In this document: one piece after another, positions 1 through 6,165 of the stretch
How the letters are laid out: every line of letters starts with the position of its first letter
Position numbering within the stretch: position 1 is the first letter of the stretch
Origin: Aquabacterium sp.
GTDB lineage: Bacteria; Pseudomonadota; Gammaproteobacteria; Burkholderiales; Burkholderiaceae_C
Assembly: GCA_030654555.1 (NCBI GenBank)
Contig: JAURXG010000334.1
Coordinates: forward strand, 1 to 10,426
Reading direction: 5' to 3'
Length of the DNA stretch: 10,426 nt
Position numbers and translations under genes: made by a program
The notes under the pieces: generated by a model
Told to the model about the DNA's origin: nothing
Database searches by the model: none
The model's input: the letters and a program-made list of their open reading frames with translations, nothing else

Positions 1-690
1 CTGGTCGAGCAGCAGCTTCAGCGGCACGCCGGTGAACTCGCTGCAGCTGAGCATGCCGTGGCTGTACTGCACGGTGGGCACGGCCACGTTGCCCCATTCC
101 ATGCCTGAGTTGGCGCCGCACTCGATGAAGTGGAAGCGCGACACGCAGGGCATGCGCATGATCTCGTCCATCGTGAAGACCTTGGGCGTCTTCATCAGCG
201 AGGCATCGCTGCCGTTGAGCATCAGGCGGTGCTTGCTCGGGTCGACGTCCCACCAGCCCTGGTGGTGGCGCTCGAAGTGCAGGCCGCTGGGCGTGACGAT
301 GCCGAACAGCGACTGCAGCGGCGCGAACGAGACGGAGGACTGCGCCGTCTGCGTCAGCCCCGGGCTGGGCCGGCGCTGCACGTTGGCCTCGTACTGCGAG
401 GGCTTGCCGTAGCCGTCGGTGGCCACCGGCTGGCCCAGGCCGGTGGTGTGGGCCGGCAGGTTCAGGATGTGCGGGTCGCCACCCTCGGTGGGCACCGGGT
501 TGGATTGCGCCTGCGCCAGCGGCGCCGCGGCCACGGCCGCCGCGCCGGCGGTGGCCGTGGCGAAGCTGCGGCGCAGAAAATCGCGCCGGCCCGCCTTGGC
601 CTCCTGGAACACGGCGCGCACACCGCTGCTGTCGATGAAGTTCTCCGGCGCCTTGATCAGGCGTCCGGGGCGGGCATCAGTTCCTTGCAC
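1..690 (-). CDS. soxC: SoxC, sulfane dehydrogenase molybdoprotein subunit (3' part missing)
   Basis: Residues 1-230 are visible; the gene runs off the left edge (full SoxC is about 430 residues). SoxC carries the molybdenum cofactor of the periplasmic SoxCD complex, which oxidises the sulfane sulfur bound to SoxYZ in thiosulfate oxidation. Seen: twin-arginine signal RRDFLRR at residues 35-41, hydrophobic Ala-rich stretch and probable cleavage after AQA (residue 61); then the sulfite-oxidase-fold Mo domain with HFIECGANSG, where Cys191 is the expected molybdenum ligand, followed by a segment ending TGVPLKLLLDQ that is typical of SoxC. The start is GTG at 690, chosen because GAGGAG (696-701, reverse strand) lies 5 bases upstream; an ATG at 677 in another frame is not usable. 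It lies 50 bases downstream of the ArsR gene on the same strand, so the two probably form the start of a sox operon. A generic YedY-like sulfite oxidase is the alternative, but less likely given the motifs. Confidence 0.93.
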   Translation of the reverse strand, partial: MQGTDARPGRLIKAPENFIDSSGVRAVFQEAKAGRRDFLRRSFATATAGAAAVAAAPLAQAQSNPVPTEGGDPHILNLPAHTTGLGQPVATDGYGKPSQYEANVQRRPSPGLTQTAQSSVSFAPLQSLFGIVTPSGLHFERHHQGWWDVDPSKHRLMLNGSDASLMKTPKVFTMDEIMRMPCVSRFHFIECGANSGMEWGNVAVPTVQYSHGMLSCSEFTGVPLKLLLDQ

Positions 691-707
691 GGATTCTCCT
701 CGGCAAT

Positions 708-740
708 GGGCGGTCGGTTGCGGCGGTCGGTTGGGGCGGC
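708..740. repeat. 13-bp tandem duplication between the ArsR gene and soxC
   Basis: GGCGGTCGGTTG occurs at 709-720 and exactly again at 722-733, a 13-base period (12 of 13 bases identical when the first base is included), followed by a partial third GGGCGG at 735-740. It fills the spacer between the ArsR stop codon (741) and the soxC ribosome-binding site (696-701). It may be replication slippage or a spacer setting the distance between cistrons; no function can be assigned. Confidence 0.8.
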
Positions 741-1076
741 TCAGGCCCGGGGCCCGGCGGCCCGGGCGGTGGCGGCCAGCTGCTCGTCGCGCACCGCCTG
801 GCACAGCAGGGCCACGCGCTCGCCGGTCACGCGGTAGTACACCTGCGCCCCCACCCGGCGGCGCGACAGCACGCCGCAGCGGTACAGCATGGACAGGTGC
901 TGCGACAGGTTGGGTTGGGTGGCATCCACGTGGGCTAGCAGTTGGGTCACGTTCTTCTCTCCCTCGGACAAGGCACAGACGATCTTCAGCCGCACCGGCG
1001 CCGAGAGCAGCCCGAACAGCTCGGCCGCCATCGCGAACACCTGCTCGCTGTCAGGAGCCTGGCCGTCGGGATTCAC
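741..1076 (-). CDS. ArsR-family repressor, probable SoxR-type regulator of the sox operon
   Basis: A 111-residue winged-helix protein. Seen: LFGLLSAPVRLKIVCAL (helix region 20-36), the DNA-recognition helix TQPNLSQHLSMLYRCGVLSRRR (53-74), and the wing GAQVYYRV (76-83), all standard for ArsR/SmtB. It contains three cysteines: Cys34 in helix 2, Cys67 beside the recognition helix, Cys92 in the C-terminal helix. Family knowledge: ArsR proteins called SoxR, SqrR and BigR repress sulfur-oxidation genes and sense persulfides through a cysteine pair. Position upstream of soxC supports this role; the effector is inferred. No metal site of the CVC type is visible. The GTG start at 1076 is preferred for length, but it lacks a clear Shine-Dalgarno; ATG at 1031 (preceded by GAGCAGG) is an alternative, giving 96 residues. 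A 7-bp inverted repeat (745-751 with 761-767) overlaps the end of the gene and could form an mRNA hairpin before soxC. Confidence 0.92.
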   Translation of the reverse strand: MNPDGQAPDSEQVFAMAAELFGLLSAPVRLKIVCALSEGEKNVTQLLAHVDATQPNLSQHLSMLYRCGVLSRRRVGAQVYYRVTGERVALLCQAVRDEQLAATARAAGPRA

Positions 1077-1088
1077 AGTATGTTTGAC

Positions 1089-1119
1089 TATCTTGATATA
1101 AGCACTAACCGATATTATC
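1089..1119. promoter_or_regulatory. AT-rich operator candidate between ArsR regulator and SLAC1 channel
   Basis: Bases 1077-1120 are strikingly AT-rich against a ~70% GC background. Within them are two short palindromes: TATC-TT-GATA at 1089-1098 and GATA-T-TATC at 1111-1119, their GATA elements 16 bases apart. The site lies 13-43 bases upstream of the regulator's GTG on the minus strand and 115-145 bases upstream of the divergent SLAC1 start. ArsR proteins normally bind AT-rich imperfect palindromes overlapping their own promoter, so autoregulation and shared control of both directions is a reasonable inference. A weak plus-strand promoter TTGATA (1093-1098), 17 bases, TATCTC (1116-1121) overlaps the same island. 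Confidence 0.5.
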
Positions 1120-1123
1120 TCCG

Positions 1124-1145
1124 ACCAGACCGATCGGGTTCTGGT
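1124..1145. repeat. Imperfect inverted repeat in the sox-SLAC1 spacer
   Basis: ACCAGA (1124-1129) pairs with TCTGGT (1140-1145), and the inner CC (1130-1131) with GG (1136-1137), leaving a two-base bulge and a GATC centre. It sits just beside the AT-rich island. It could be a second operator or a leader hairpin of the SLAC1 transcript; the sequence does not decide. Confidence 0.35.
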
Positions 1146-1233
1146 GTAAACCCTAGGGGGTACCCAGCAGATCCCGCGCCGTGCGCGGCCGCCGCCGCTA
1201 CGATCCGAGCTCACCCACCCTGCCCGACACCCC

Positions 1234-2262
1234 ATGCCGCACCTTGCCCAGCCCCTGAAGTACCTGATGCCCGGTTGGTACGCCATCGTCATGGGCCTCA
1301 CCGGCCTGACGCTGGCCTGGCACCGCGCCACGCCGCTGATGGGCGGGCTGGCCGACACCATCGCCCGGGTGCTGGCCAGCCTGGCGATGCTGGTGTTCGT
1401 GGTGCTGGCGGTGGCCACGGTGGTGCGGGCATTCCGCCATCCCGAGGCCTGGGCCGAGGACCGCCGGCACCCGGTGCGCCACACCTTCATCGCCGCGCTG
1501 CCGATCTCGGTGATCCTGCTGGCCACGGTGGCGGTGGCGTTTCACGGGCCCAACCCGCTGGCGTTGGGGCTGTGGTGGGCCGGCGCGCTGGCGCAGTTGC
1601 TGGTCACGCTGTGGGTGCTGGCGCGCTGGCTGCGTGGCAACGCCCCCGGTGGACTGAAGGACGGCGTGCACCAGCCCCCCGGGCTGGTGTGGGCCAGCGC
1701 CACGCCGGCGCTGTTCATCCCCATCGTCGGCAACGTGCTGGTGCCGCTGGCCGGCGTGCCGCTGGGACAGGCCGACTGGTCGGCGGCGCAGTTCGGCATC
1801 GGACTGATGTTCTGGCCGGTGGTATTGGTCCTGATCGTGGTGCGCATCGCCCAGCAGGGCCTGTGGCCCGAGCGGCTGCTGCCCGCGGCCTTCATCTTCA
1901 TCGCGCCGCCGGCCGTCAGCGGGCTGTCGATGCTGCAACTGGGCGCGCCGCAGGCCGCGGCCTGGGGGCTGTGGGGCATGGCGCTGTTCAGCCTGCTGTG
2001 GGTGGGCACGCTGACCAAGCGCATCGCCGCGCTGCCCTTCGGCCTGCCGCACTGGGGCATGAGCTTTCCGCTGGCCGCGCTGACGACCCTCACGCTGCGC
2101 CTGGCCACGCCGGGCAGCGGCGTGGCCGTGCTGGGCACCTCGTTGCTGGCACTGAGCTCGCTGGTGGTGGTGGCGCTGGTGCTGGGCACCGTGCGCGGGC
2201 TGCGCGACGGCAGCCTGCTGGCGCCCGAGCCGGTGGCCACGATCACGCCGGTGGCCACCTGA
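1234..2262 (+). CDS. SLAC1/TehA-type (TDT family) anion channel, possible sulfite exporter
   Basis: A 342-residue, very hydrophobic inner-membrane protein with about ten predicted helices (near 13-31, 43-66, 86-104, 110-133, 152-178, 185-206, 216-234, 242-261, 274-291, 296-321). Seen: N-terminal LKYLMPGWYAIVMGLTGL and FIPIVGNVLVPLAG (161-174), which are characteristic of the tellurite-resistance/dicarboxylate transporter (TDT) family that includes bacterial TehA, plant SLAC1 and the yeast sulfite pump Ssu1. Phe278 in MSFPLAALTT is a candidate for the pore-gating phenylalanine known in TehA and SLAC1. It is transcribed divergently from the sox regulator, which suggests export of sulfite or another sulfur oxyanion, but the substrate cannot be read from sequence. 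ATG 1234 has no good Shine-Dalgarno; ATG 1267 is possible but would remove the conserved N-terminus. Malate or tellurite transport remain alternatives. Confidence 0.85.
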   Translation: MPHLAQPLKYLMPGWYAIVMGLTGLTLAWHRATPLMGGLADTIARVLASLAMLVFVVLAVATVVRAFRHPEAWAEDRRHPVRHTFIAALPISVILLATVAVAFHGPNPLALGLWWAGALAQLLVTLWVLARWLRGNAPGGLKDGVHQPPGLVWASATPALFIPIVGNVLVPLAGVPLGQADWSAAQFGIGLMFWPVVLVLIVVRIAQQGLWPERLLPAAFIFIAPPAVSGLSMLQLGAPQAAAWGLWGMALFSLLWVGTLTKRIAALPFGLPHWGMSFPLAALTTLTLRLATPGSGVAVLGTSLLALSSLVVVALVLGTVRGLRDGSLLAPEPVATITPVAT

Positions 2263-2276
2263 TCCGGCGCAGCCCG

Positions 2277-2302
2277 CGCGCCGGGCCGCGCCACCCGGCG
2301 CG
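2277..2302 (+). terminator. GC-rich hairpin between the SLAC1 gene and the binding-protein gene
   Basis: CGCGCCGGG (2277-2285) and CCCGGCGCG (2294-2302) form a perfect 9-bp stem with an 8-base loop, starting 14 bases after the SLAC1 stop. There is no T run after it, so it is not a classic intrinsic terminator; it may act as an mRNA-stabilising or pausing hairpin. The following TACCAT (2305-2310) resembles a -10 element for the next gene but has no matching -35. Confidence 0.45.
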
Positions 2303-2347
2303 GCTACCATCGCAGCTCGTCGGTTTCACCCTTTCAGGAGCCCCACC

Positions 2348-3847
2348 ATGATCCGCCGCCGCACCCTGCTTTCCACCTCCCTCGGCCTGCCGCTGGCCGC
2401 CAGCCTGGCGCCTGGCGCGGTGCTGGCGCAGGGCAGGAAGGACACCCTGGTGCTGGCGATGACGCTGGAGCCGCCGGGCCTGGACCCCACCGCCGGCGCG
2501 GCCGCGGCCATCGGCGAGGTGGTGCACTACAACGTGCTGGAGACGCTGACCAAGATCCGCGCCGATTCCAGCATCGCCCCGCTGCTGGCGCTGAGCTGGA
2601 CGGTGACGCCCGACAACAAGACCTGGGCCTTCAAGCTGCGCCCGGGCGTGAAGTTCCACAACGGCGAGCCGTTCAACGCGGCCACGGTGAAGTTCGCCTT
2701 CGAGCGCGCCGCCGCCGAGGGCAGCCCCAACAAGGACAAGGCGGTGTTCGCCAACATCGTCAACCTGAGCGCCACCGACGACCTGACGATGGTGATCACG
2801 CTGAAGAACACCAACCCCGACTTCCTGTTCCAGATCGGCCAGGCCACCGCGGTGATCGTCGAGCCCAAGAGCGCGGCCAGCAACAACACCCAGCCGGTGG
2901 GTACCGGCCCGTTCAAGCTGGAGAGCTGGGCCAAGGGCAGCCACCTGGTGCTGGCGCGCTGGGACGGCCATCGTGATGCCAAGGCGATCGCGCTGCGCCG
3001 CGTGACCATGCGCTTCATCAGCGACGGCGCGGCGCAGGTGGCGGCCCTGCTGGCCGGTGACGTGGACCTGTTCCCGCGCGTCTCGGCGGCCAAGAGCCTG
3101 GGCCAGTTCAAGGCGGACAAGCGCTTCCAGGTGCTGGTGGGCGGCTCGCGCGCCAAGACCATCGTCGCCATCAACAACAAGAAGAAGCCGCTCGACGACG
3201 TGCGCGTGCGCCGCGCGATCGCGATGGCCATCGACCGCAAGCAGGTGATCGACGGCGTGGCCGACGGCTTCGGCACGCCGATCGGCAGTTTCTACGTGCC
3301 GGGCGCCCCGGGTTATGTCGATCTGACCTCGGTCAACGCCTACAACCCCGATCGCGCCCGCGCGCTGCTGAAGGAGGCCGGCATCACCACGCCGCTGGAG
3401 CTGAGCCTGAAGCTGCCGCCGCCGCCCTACGCGCGCCAGGGCGGCGAGGTCATCGCCGCGATGCTGGCCAAGGTGGGCATCGTCGCCAAGCAGGAGAACG
3501 TGGAGTGGGCGCAATGGCTGTCGGCCGTCTACAAGCTGAAGGCCTATGACCTGACGATCATCAGCCACGTCGAGCCGCTGGACATGGGCAACTTCGCGCG
3601 GCCGGACTACTACTGGAACTACGAGAGCCCGAAGTTCAACGCGCTGTGGGAGCGCATCAACAGCACCGCCGACACCGCCCAGCGTTACAAGCTGATGGCC
3701 GAGGCGCAGCGCCTGGTGGCCGACGACGCCGTGGCCGCCTACCTGTACCAGCCGACCTGGATCACCGTGGCCAGCGCGCGGCTGAAGGGCGTGTGGCGCG
3801 ACATGCCGATCTTCGCCAACGACCTGTCGGCGCTGAGCTGGGGCTGA
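2348..3847 (+). CDS. ABC transporter solute-binding protein, family 5 (peptide/nickel type)
   Basis: A 499-residue periplasmic protein that would capture an oligopeptide or similar solute for an ABC importer. Seen: signal peptide with MIRRRTLLSTS, Tat-like but also acceptable to Sec, cleaved probably after VLA (residue 27); the SBP_bac_5 signature region LRPGVKFHNGEPFNAATVKFAFER (97-120, the most diagnostic part), VGTGPFKLESW (184-194), and VRRAIAMAIDR (287-297). Length fits the family (about 500-540). The start is firm: AGGAG lies 8 bases before ATG 2348. No cysteine lipobox is present, so it is a soluble periplasmic protein rather than a lipoprotein. No permease or ATPase gene is adjacent, so it is an orphan binding protein here and must use components encoded elsewhere. 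The ligand (dipeptide, glutathione, opine, nickel) cannot be told. Confidence 0.93.
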   Translation: MIRRRTLLSTSLGLPLAASLAPGAVLAQGRKDTLVLAMTLEPPGLDPTAGAAAAIGEVVHYNVLETLTKIRADSSIAPLLALSWTVTPDNKTWAFKLRPGVKFHNGEPFNAATVKFAFERAAAEGSPNKDKAVFANIVNLSATDDLTMVITLKNTNPDFLFQIGQATAVIVEPKSAASNNTQPVGTGPFKLESWAKGSHLVLARWDGHRDAKAIALRRVTMRFISDGAAQVAALLAGDVDLFPRVSAAKSLGQFKADKRFQVLVGGSRAKTIVAINNKKKPLDDVRVRRAIAMAIDRKQVIDGVADGFGTPIGSFYVPGAPGYVDLTSVNAYNPDRARALLKEAGITTPLELSLKLPPPPYARQGGEVIAAMLAKVGIVAKQENVEWAQWLSAVYKLKAYDLTIISHVEPLDMGNFARPDYYWNYESPKFNALWERINSTADTAQRYKLMAEAQRLVADDAVAAYLYQPTWITVASARLKGVWRDMPIFANDLSALSWG

Positions 3848-3919
3848 GGCCGGACCAGACTGTCCTGAGGACCGTTTGTGCCTGCCGAGGCGGCCGAGCG
3901 CCGCGAGGCCTTGGGCGCG

Positions 3920-3943
3920 ATGAAAGAGAAGAGCATCACATGA
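3920..3943 (+). other. Possible 7-codon leader ORF overlapping the TTC38 start
   Basis: ATG at 3920 opens a reading frame encoding MKEKSIT whose TGA stop overlaps the ATG of the next gene in the four bases ATGA (3940-3943). The purines of this mini-ORF also form the ribosome-binding region of the larger gene. Such an arrangement could give translational coupling, but it could easily be chance, and its own Shine-Dalgarno is poor. Confidence 0.25.
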
Positions 3944-5277
3944 TCGAAGCACAGGATCCGTTCGGCAACCCGATCACGCTGCAGCACGCGGCCAGTGCCC
4001 AGGCGGTGACGGATTTCGTCGAGGGTTTCCTGGGCTACGAGCCGCGCATCCTGGCGGTGCTGGCGGCCGCCGAGCACGACCAGGGCCTGATCGTGCAGAC
4101 CTGCGCGGCCGTGCTGTGGATGTTCAGCGAATCACCCGCCGGCCCGCCCAAGGCCCGCGCCCACCTGGCGCGCGCCGCCAGCGCCGGCCTGCCGGCCACC
4201 GAGCGTGAGCGCCAGTTCGCGCAGGCGGTGGCGCATTGGGTGGCGGGCGAGATGCACGAGGCGCTGGCACTGCACGATGGGCTGGCGCACCGCCACCCGC
4301 GCGACCTGGCCTCGATCAAGCTGGGCCAGTACCACGCCTTCAACCTCGGTGATTCGCCCACCATGCTGCGGCTGGCGTTGCAGGCGTTGCCGGCCGCGCC
4401 CGAGCAGGCCCGCCTGCACGGCATGCTGGCCTTCGGCTGGGAGCAGTGCCATCGCCTGCACGAGGCCGAGTCGGCCGCGCGGCATGCGCTGGCCCTACAG
4501 CCGGCCGAGCCCTGGGCCCAGCATGCGCTGGCGCATGTGATGCTGACCGATGGCCGCCTGGCCGAGGGTGCGGCCTTCCTGCAGGGCGTCAGCAGTGGTT
4601 GGCAAGGCCTGACCAGCTTCATGCGCAGCCACCAGTGGTGGCACCTGGCGCTGTTCCACATCGAGCTGGGCGACGATGCCGCGGCGCTGCGGCTGTACGA
4701 CACGCAGGTGTGGGGCGTGGACAAGAGCTATTCGCAAGACCAGGTGGGCGCGGTCTCGCTGCTGGCCCGGCTGGAACTGGCTGGCGTGGGCGTGGGCGAG
4801 CGCTGGGCCGATCTGGCCGCCCACCTGGCGGGCCGGGTGAGCGACCAGGTGCAGCCCTTCCTCGACCTGCAGTACCTCTACGGCCTGGCGCGCGCCGGCC
4901 GGCCCGAGGCCGACATGCTGCTGCGCCAGATCGAGGCCTTCGCGCCGCAGGCCCCGGTGGCCGCTCGCGCCGCCTGGCAGCAGGTGGCCGTGCCCGCCGC
5001 GAGGGGGCTGCTGGCCCACGCGCGAGGGCAGTGGGCCGACGCCGCCGAGCAGCTGACGCTGGCGCTGCCTCGGCTGGTGGCCATCGGTGGCAGCCACGCG
5101 CAGCGCGACCTGTTCGAGCAGGTCCACCTCGATGCGCTGCAGCGGGCGGGCCAGCTGGCCGCGGTGCAGAACCTGCTGCAGCCGCGCGCCAATGCCCAGC
5201 CGCAATCCGAGCGGCTGCGGCGCCGGCTGCACGAGGTGTACGCGGCGCTGAAGCTGCCGGCGCTGGCCCACCACTGA
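3940..5277 (+). CDS. Tetratricopeptide repeat protein, TTC38-like
   Basis: A 445-residue, mostly alpha-helical cytoplasmic protein with no signal peptide or membrane segment. Seen: helix-pair repeats through most of the length, and the features I associate with the TTC38 family: PWAQHALAHVMLTDGRLAEGAAFL (191-214), HQWWHLALFHIELGD (231-245) and the late GGSHAQRDLFEQ (383-394). Family members occur in bacteria and animals, and their biochemical role is unknown. The ATG at 3940 is chosen because AAAGAGAAGAG (3923-3933) lies just upstream and MIEAQDPFGNPIT begins like a family N-terminus; the open frame extends upstream to 3646, but that part only overlaps the binding-protein gene in another frame. 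The gene follows the binding protein by 92 bases on the same strand, so they may be cotranscribed, but no functional link is evident. Confidence 0.87.
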   Translation: MIEAQDPFGNPITLQHAASAQAVTDFVEGFLGYEPRILAVLAAAEHDQGLIVQTCAAVLWMFSESPAGPPKARAHLARAASAGLPATERERQFAQAVAHWVAGEMHEALALHDGLAHRHPRDLASIKLGQYHAFNLGDSPTMLRLALQALPAAPEQARLHGMLAFGWEQCHRLHEAESAARHALALQPAEPWAQHALAHVMLTDGRLAEGAAFLQGVSSGWQGLTSFMRSHQWWHLALFHIELGDDAAALRLYDTQVWGVDKSYSQDQVGAVSLLARLELAGVGVGERWADLAAHLAGRVSDQVQPFLDLQYLYGLARAGRPEADMLLRQIEAFAPQAPVAARAAWQQVAVPAARGLLAHARGQWADAAEQLTLALPRLVAIGGSHAQRDLFEQVHLDALQRAGQLAAVQNLLQPRANAQPQSERLRRRLHEVYAALKLPALAHH

Positions 5278-5296
5278 CGCGCCCGCCGGGCTCAGC

Positions 5297-5315
5297 GGCC
5301 GGTGACCGCCCGGCC
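5297..5315. terminator. Hairpin in the convergent gap between TTC38 and phosphatase genes
   Basis: GGCCGG (5297-5302) and CCGGCC (5310-5315) make a 6-bp stem with a 7-base loop in the 49-base gap between two converging genes. It lacks a T run on either strand. Its position suggests a bidirectional terminator or transcript-end structure, but random GC-rich pairing cannot be excluded. Confidence 0.3.
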
Positions 5316-5326
5316 CGGTGGCCCGT

Positions 5327-5995
5327 TCAGGCCTGATCGGCTTCCGCGGGGCGGCTGGTCTGCGCGGTGCTGGGCTGCTCGGGCAGCCCGGCCAGGTGAT
5401 CGGCTTCGCCCCAGCGCACGATCTGCAGGCGGCCGTCCTTCCATTGCAGGCGGTTGATGCCGGCGTTGGGGATGTCGCATTCACGCGGGCCGTGCAGCGG
5501 CAGCGCATGCACCGTGCGCCACAGCATGTCGAGCACACCGCCATGCGTGACCACGGCCACGCGGCGCCCGGCATGGGCTTCGAGCAAGGTGGCCAGCGCC
5601 TTCATCACCCGGGCGTGAAAGATCGCATTGCTCTCGCCGCCTTGCGGCAATGCAAAGTCGGCCTCGTGGCGCACCCAGCGGTCCCACAGGTCGGCATGGC
5701 GGCTGCGGATGGTGGGCACGTCCAGCCCTTCGAGCAGGCCGAAACCCTGCTCGCGCCACAGCGGCTGCAACTCGGCCGCCAGGCCGCGGCCGCGCGCCAG
5801 CGGCTCGGCGGTGCTGCGTGCGCGCTGCAGGTCGCTGCACACCAGCACGTCGATGGGCTCGTCGGCCAGGCGCTGGCCCAGCCGCTCGGCCTGCGCCAGG
5901 CCGATGGGATTCAGCGGCACATCGATCTGGCCCTGAAAGCGGTGCTGGCGATTCCAATCCGTTTCGCCGTGGCGAATGACGATCAACTCGGTCAT
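5327..5995 (-). CDS. Histidine phosphatase family protein (GpmB/CobC-like)
   Basis: A 222-residue cytoplasmic enzyme of the phosphoglycerate-mutase-like fold, using a phosphohistidine intermediate. Seen: VIRHGETDWN with catalytic His9 and neighbouring Arg8, SDLQRARSTA with phosphate-binding Arg58, Glu82 in REQGFGLLEG as the likely proton donor, and VVTHGGVLDML with the second active-site His151. All key residues are present, so it should be active, acting on small phosphoesters; the family ranges from phosphoglycerate mutase to alpha-ribazole phosphatase and nonspecific phosphatases, and no cobalamin genes are nearby to favour CobC. ATG 5995 is chosen because the family begins within a few residues of the RHG motif; the open frame extends to 6223 but that part is unlike the family. 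The Shine-Dalgarno is weak. It converges with the TTC38 gene and diverges from the serine hydrolase gene. Confidence 0.93.
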   Translation of the reverse strand: MTELIVIRHGETDWNRQHRFQGQIDVPLNPIGLAQAERLGQRLADEPIDVLVCSDLQRARSTAEPLARGRGLAAELQPLWREQGFGLLEGLDVPTIRSRHADLWDRWVRHEADFALPQGGESNAIFHARVMKALATLLEAHAGRRVAVVTHGGVLDMLWRTVHALPLHGPRECDIPNAGINRLQWKDGRLQIVRWGEADHLAGLPEQPSTAQTSRPAEADQA

Positions 5996-6002
5996 GGTCC
6001 GA

Positions 6003-6074
6003 TTGTCCGCGCAATGCGGCGACAAGCTCGCGACAGCTGACTGTCGAAGCCATGGCATATCCCGCAAGCGACAG
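6003..6074. promoter_or_regulatory. Cluster of GACA/TGTC sites in a divergent promoter region
   Basis: The 170-base spacer between the phosphatase and serine hydrolase genes holds TTGTC (6003-6007) with GACAA (6021-6025) as an inverted pair, the perfect hairpin CGACAG-CTGA-CTGTCG (6031-6046), and CGACAG again at 6069-6074. Five GACA/TGTC half-sites in about 72 bases could be operators for a regulator of one or both genes. No matching regulator gene is in the window and no confident -35/-10 pair was found. Confidence 0.4.
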
Positions 6075-6165
6075 ACGCTGCCGGCAGCGCGCCAAACACT
6101 GGCCCGCGCGCCCGCAGCGCGCCACACCACCGCCCGACCGAGGCCACACCCGAGGAGATCCGACC

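Noticed and set aside
130..837. Plus-strand open frames over the left end
   Set aside because: They are antisense to soxC, whose Tat signal and Mo-binding motif are clear.
1077..1526. Upstream extension of the ArsR frame on the minus strand to 1526
   Set aside because: It would run through the control region and across the SLAC1 gene and shows no ArsR-like or other conserved sequence; the family N-terminus fits a start at 1076 or 1031.
942..2351. A 469-codon plus-strand frame spanning the ArsR gene and the SLAC1 gene
   Set aside because: It is antisense to the regulator and out of frame with the membrane protein; its composition is the Arg/Gly/Ala mix of a shadow frame.
3646..3939. Upstream extension of the TTC38 frame
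   Set aside because: It overlaps the binding-protein gene in another frame and is Arg-rich; a purine-rich ribosome-binding site supports ATG 3940.
2243..3952. A 569-codon open frame on the minus strand opposite the binding-protein gene
   Set aside because: Its translation is Arg/His/Gly/Ala-rich without domains, and the plus-strand protein is a clear family 5 binding protein. Long antisense frames are expected at this GC content.
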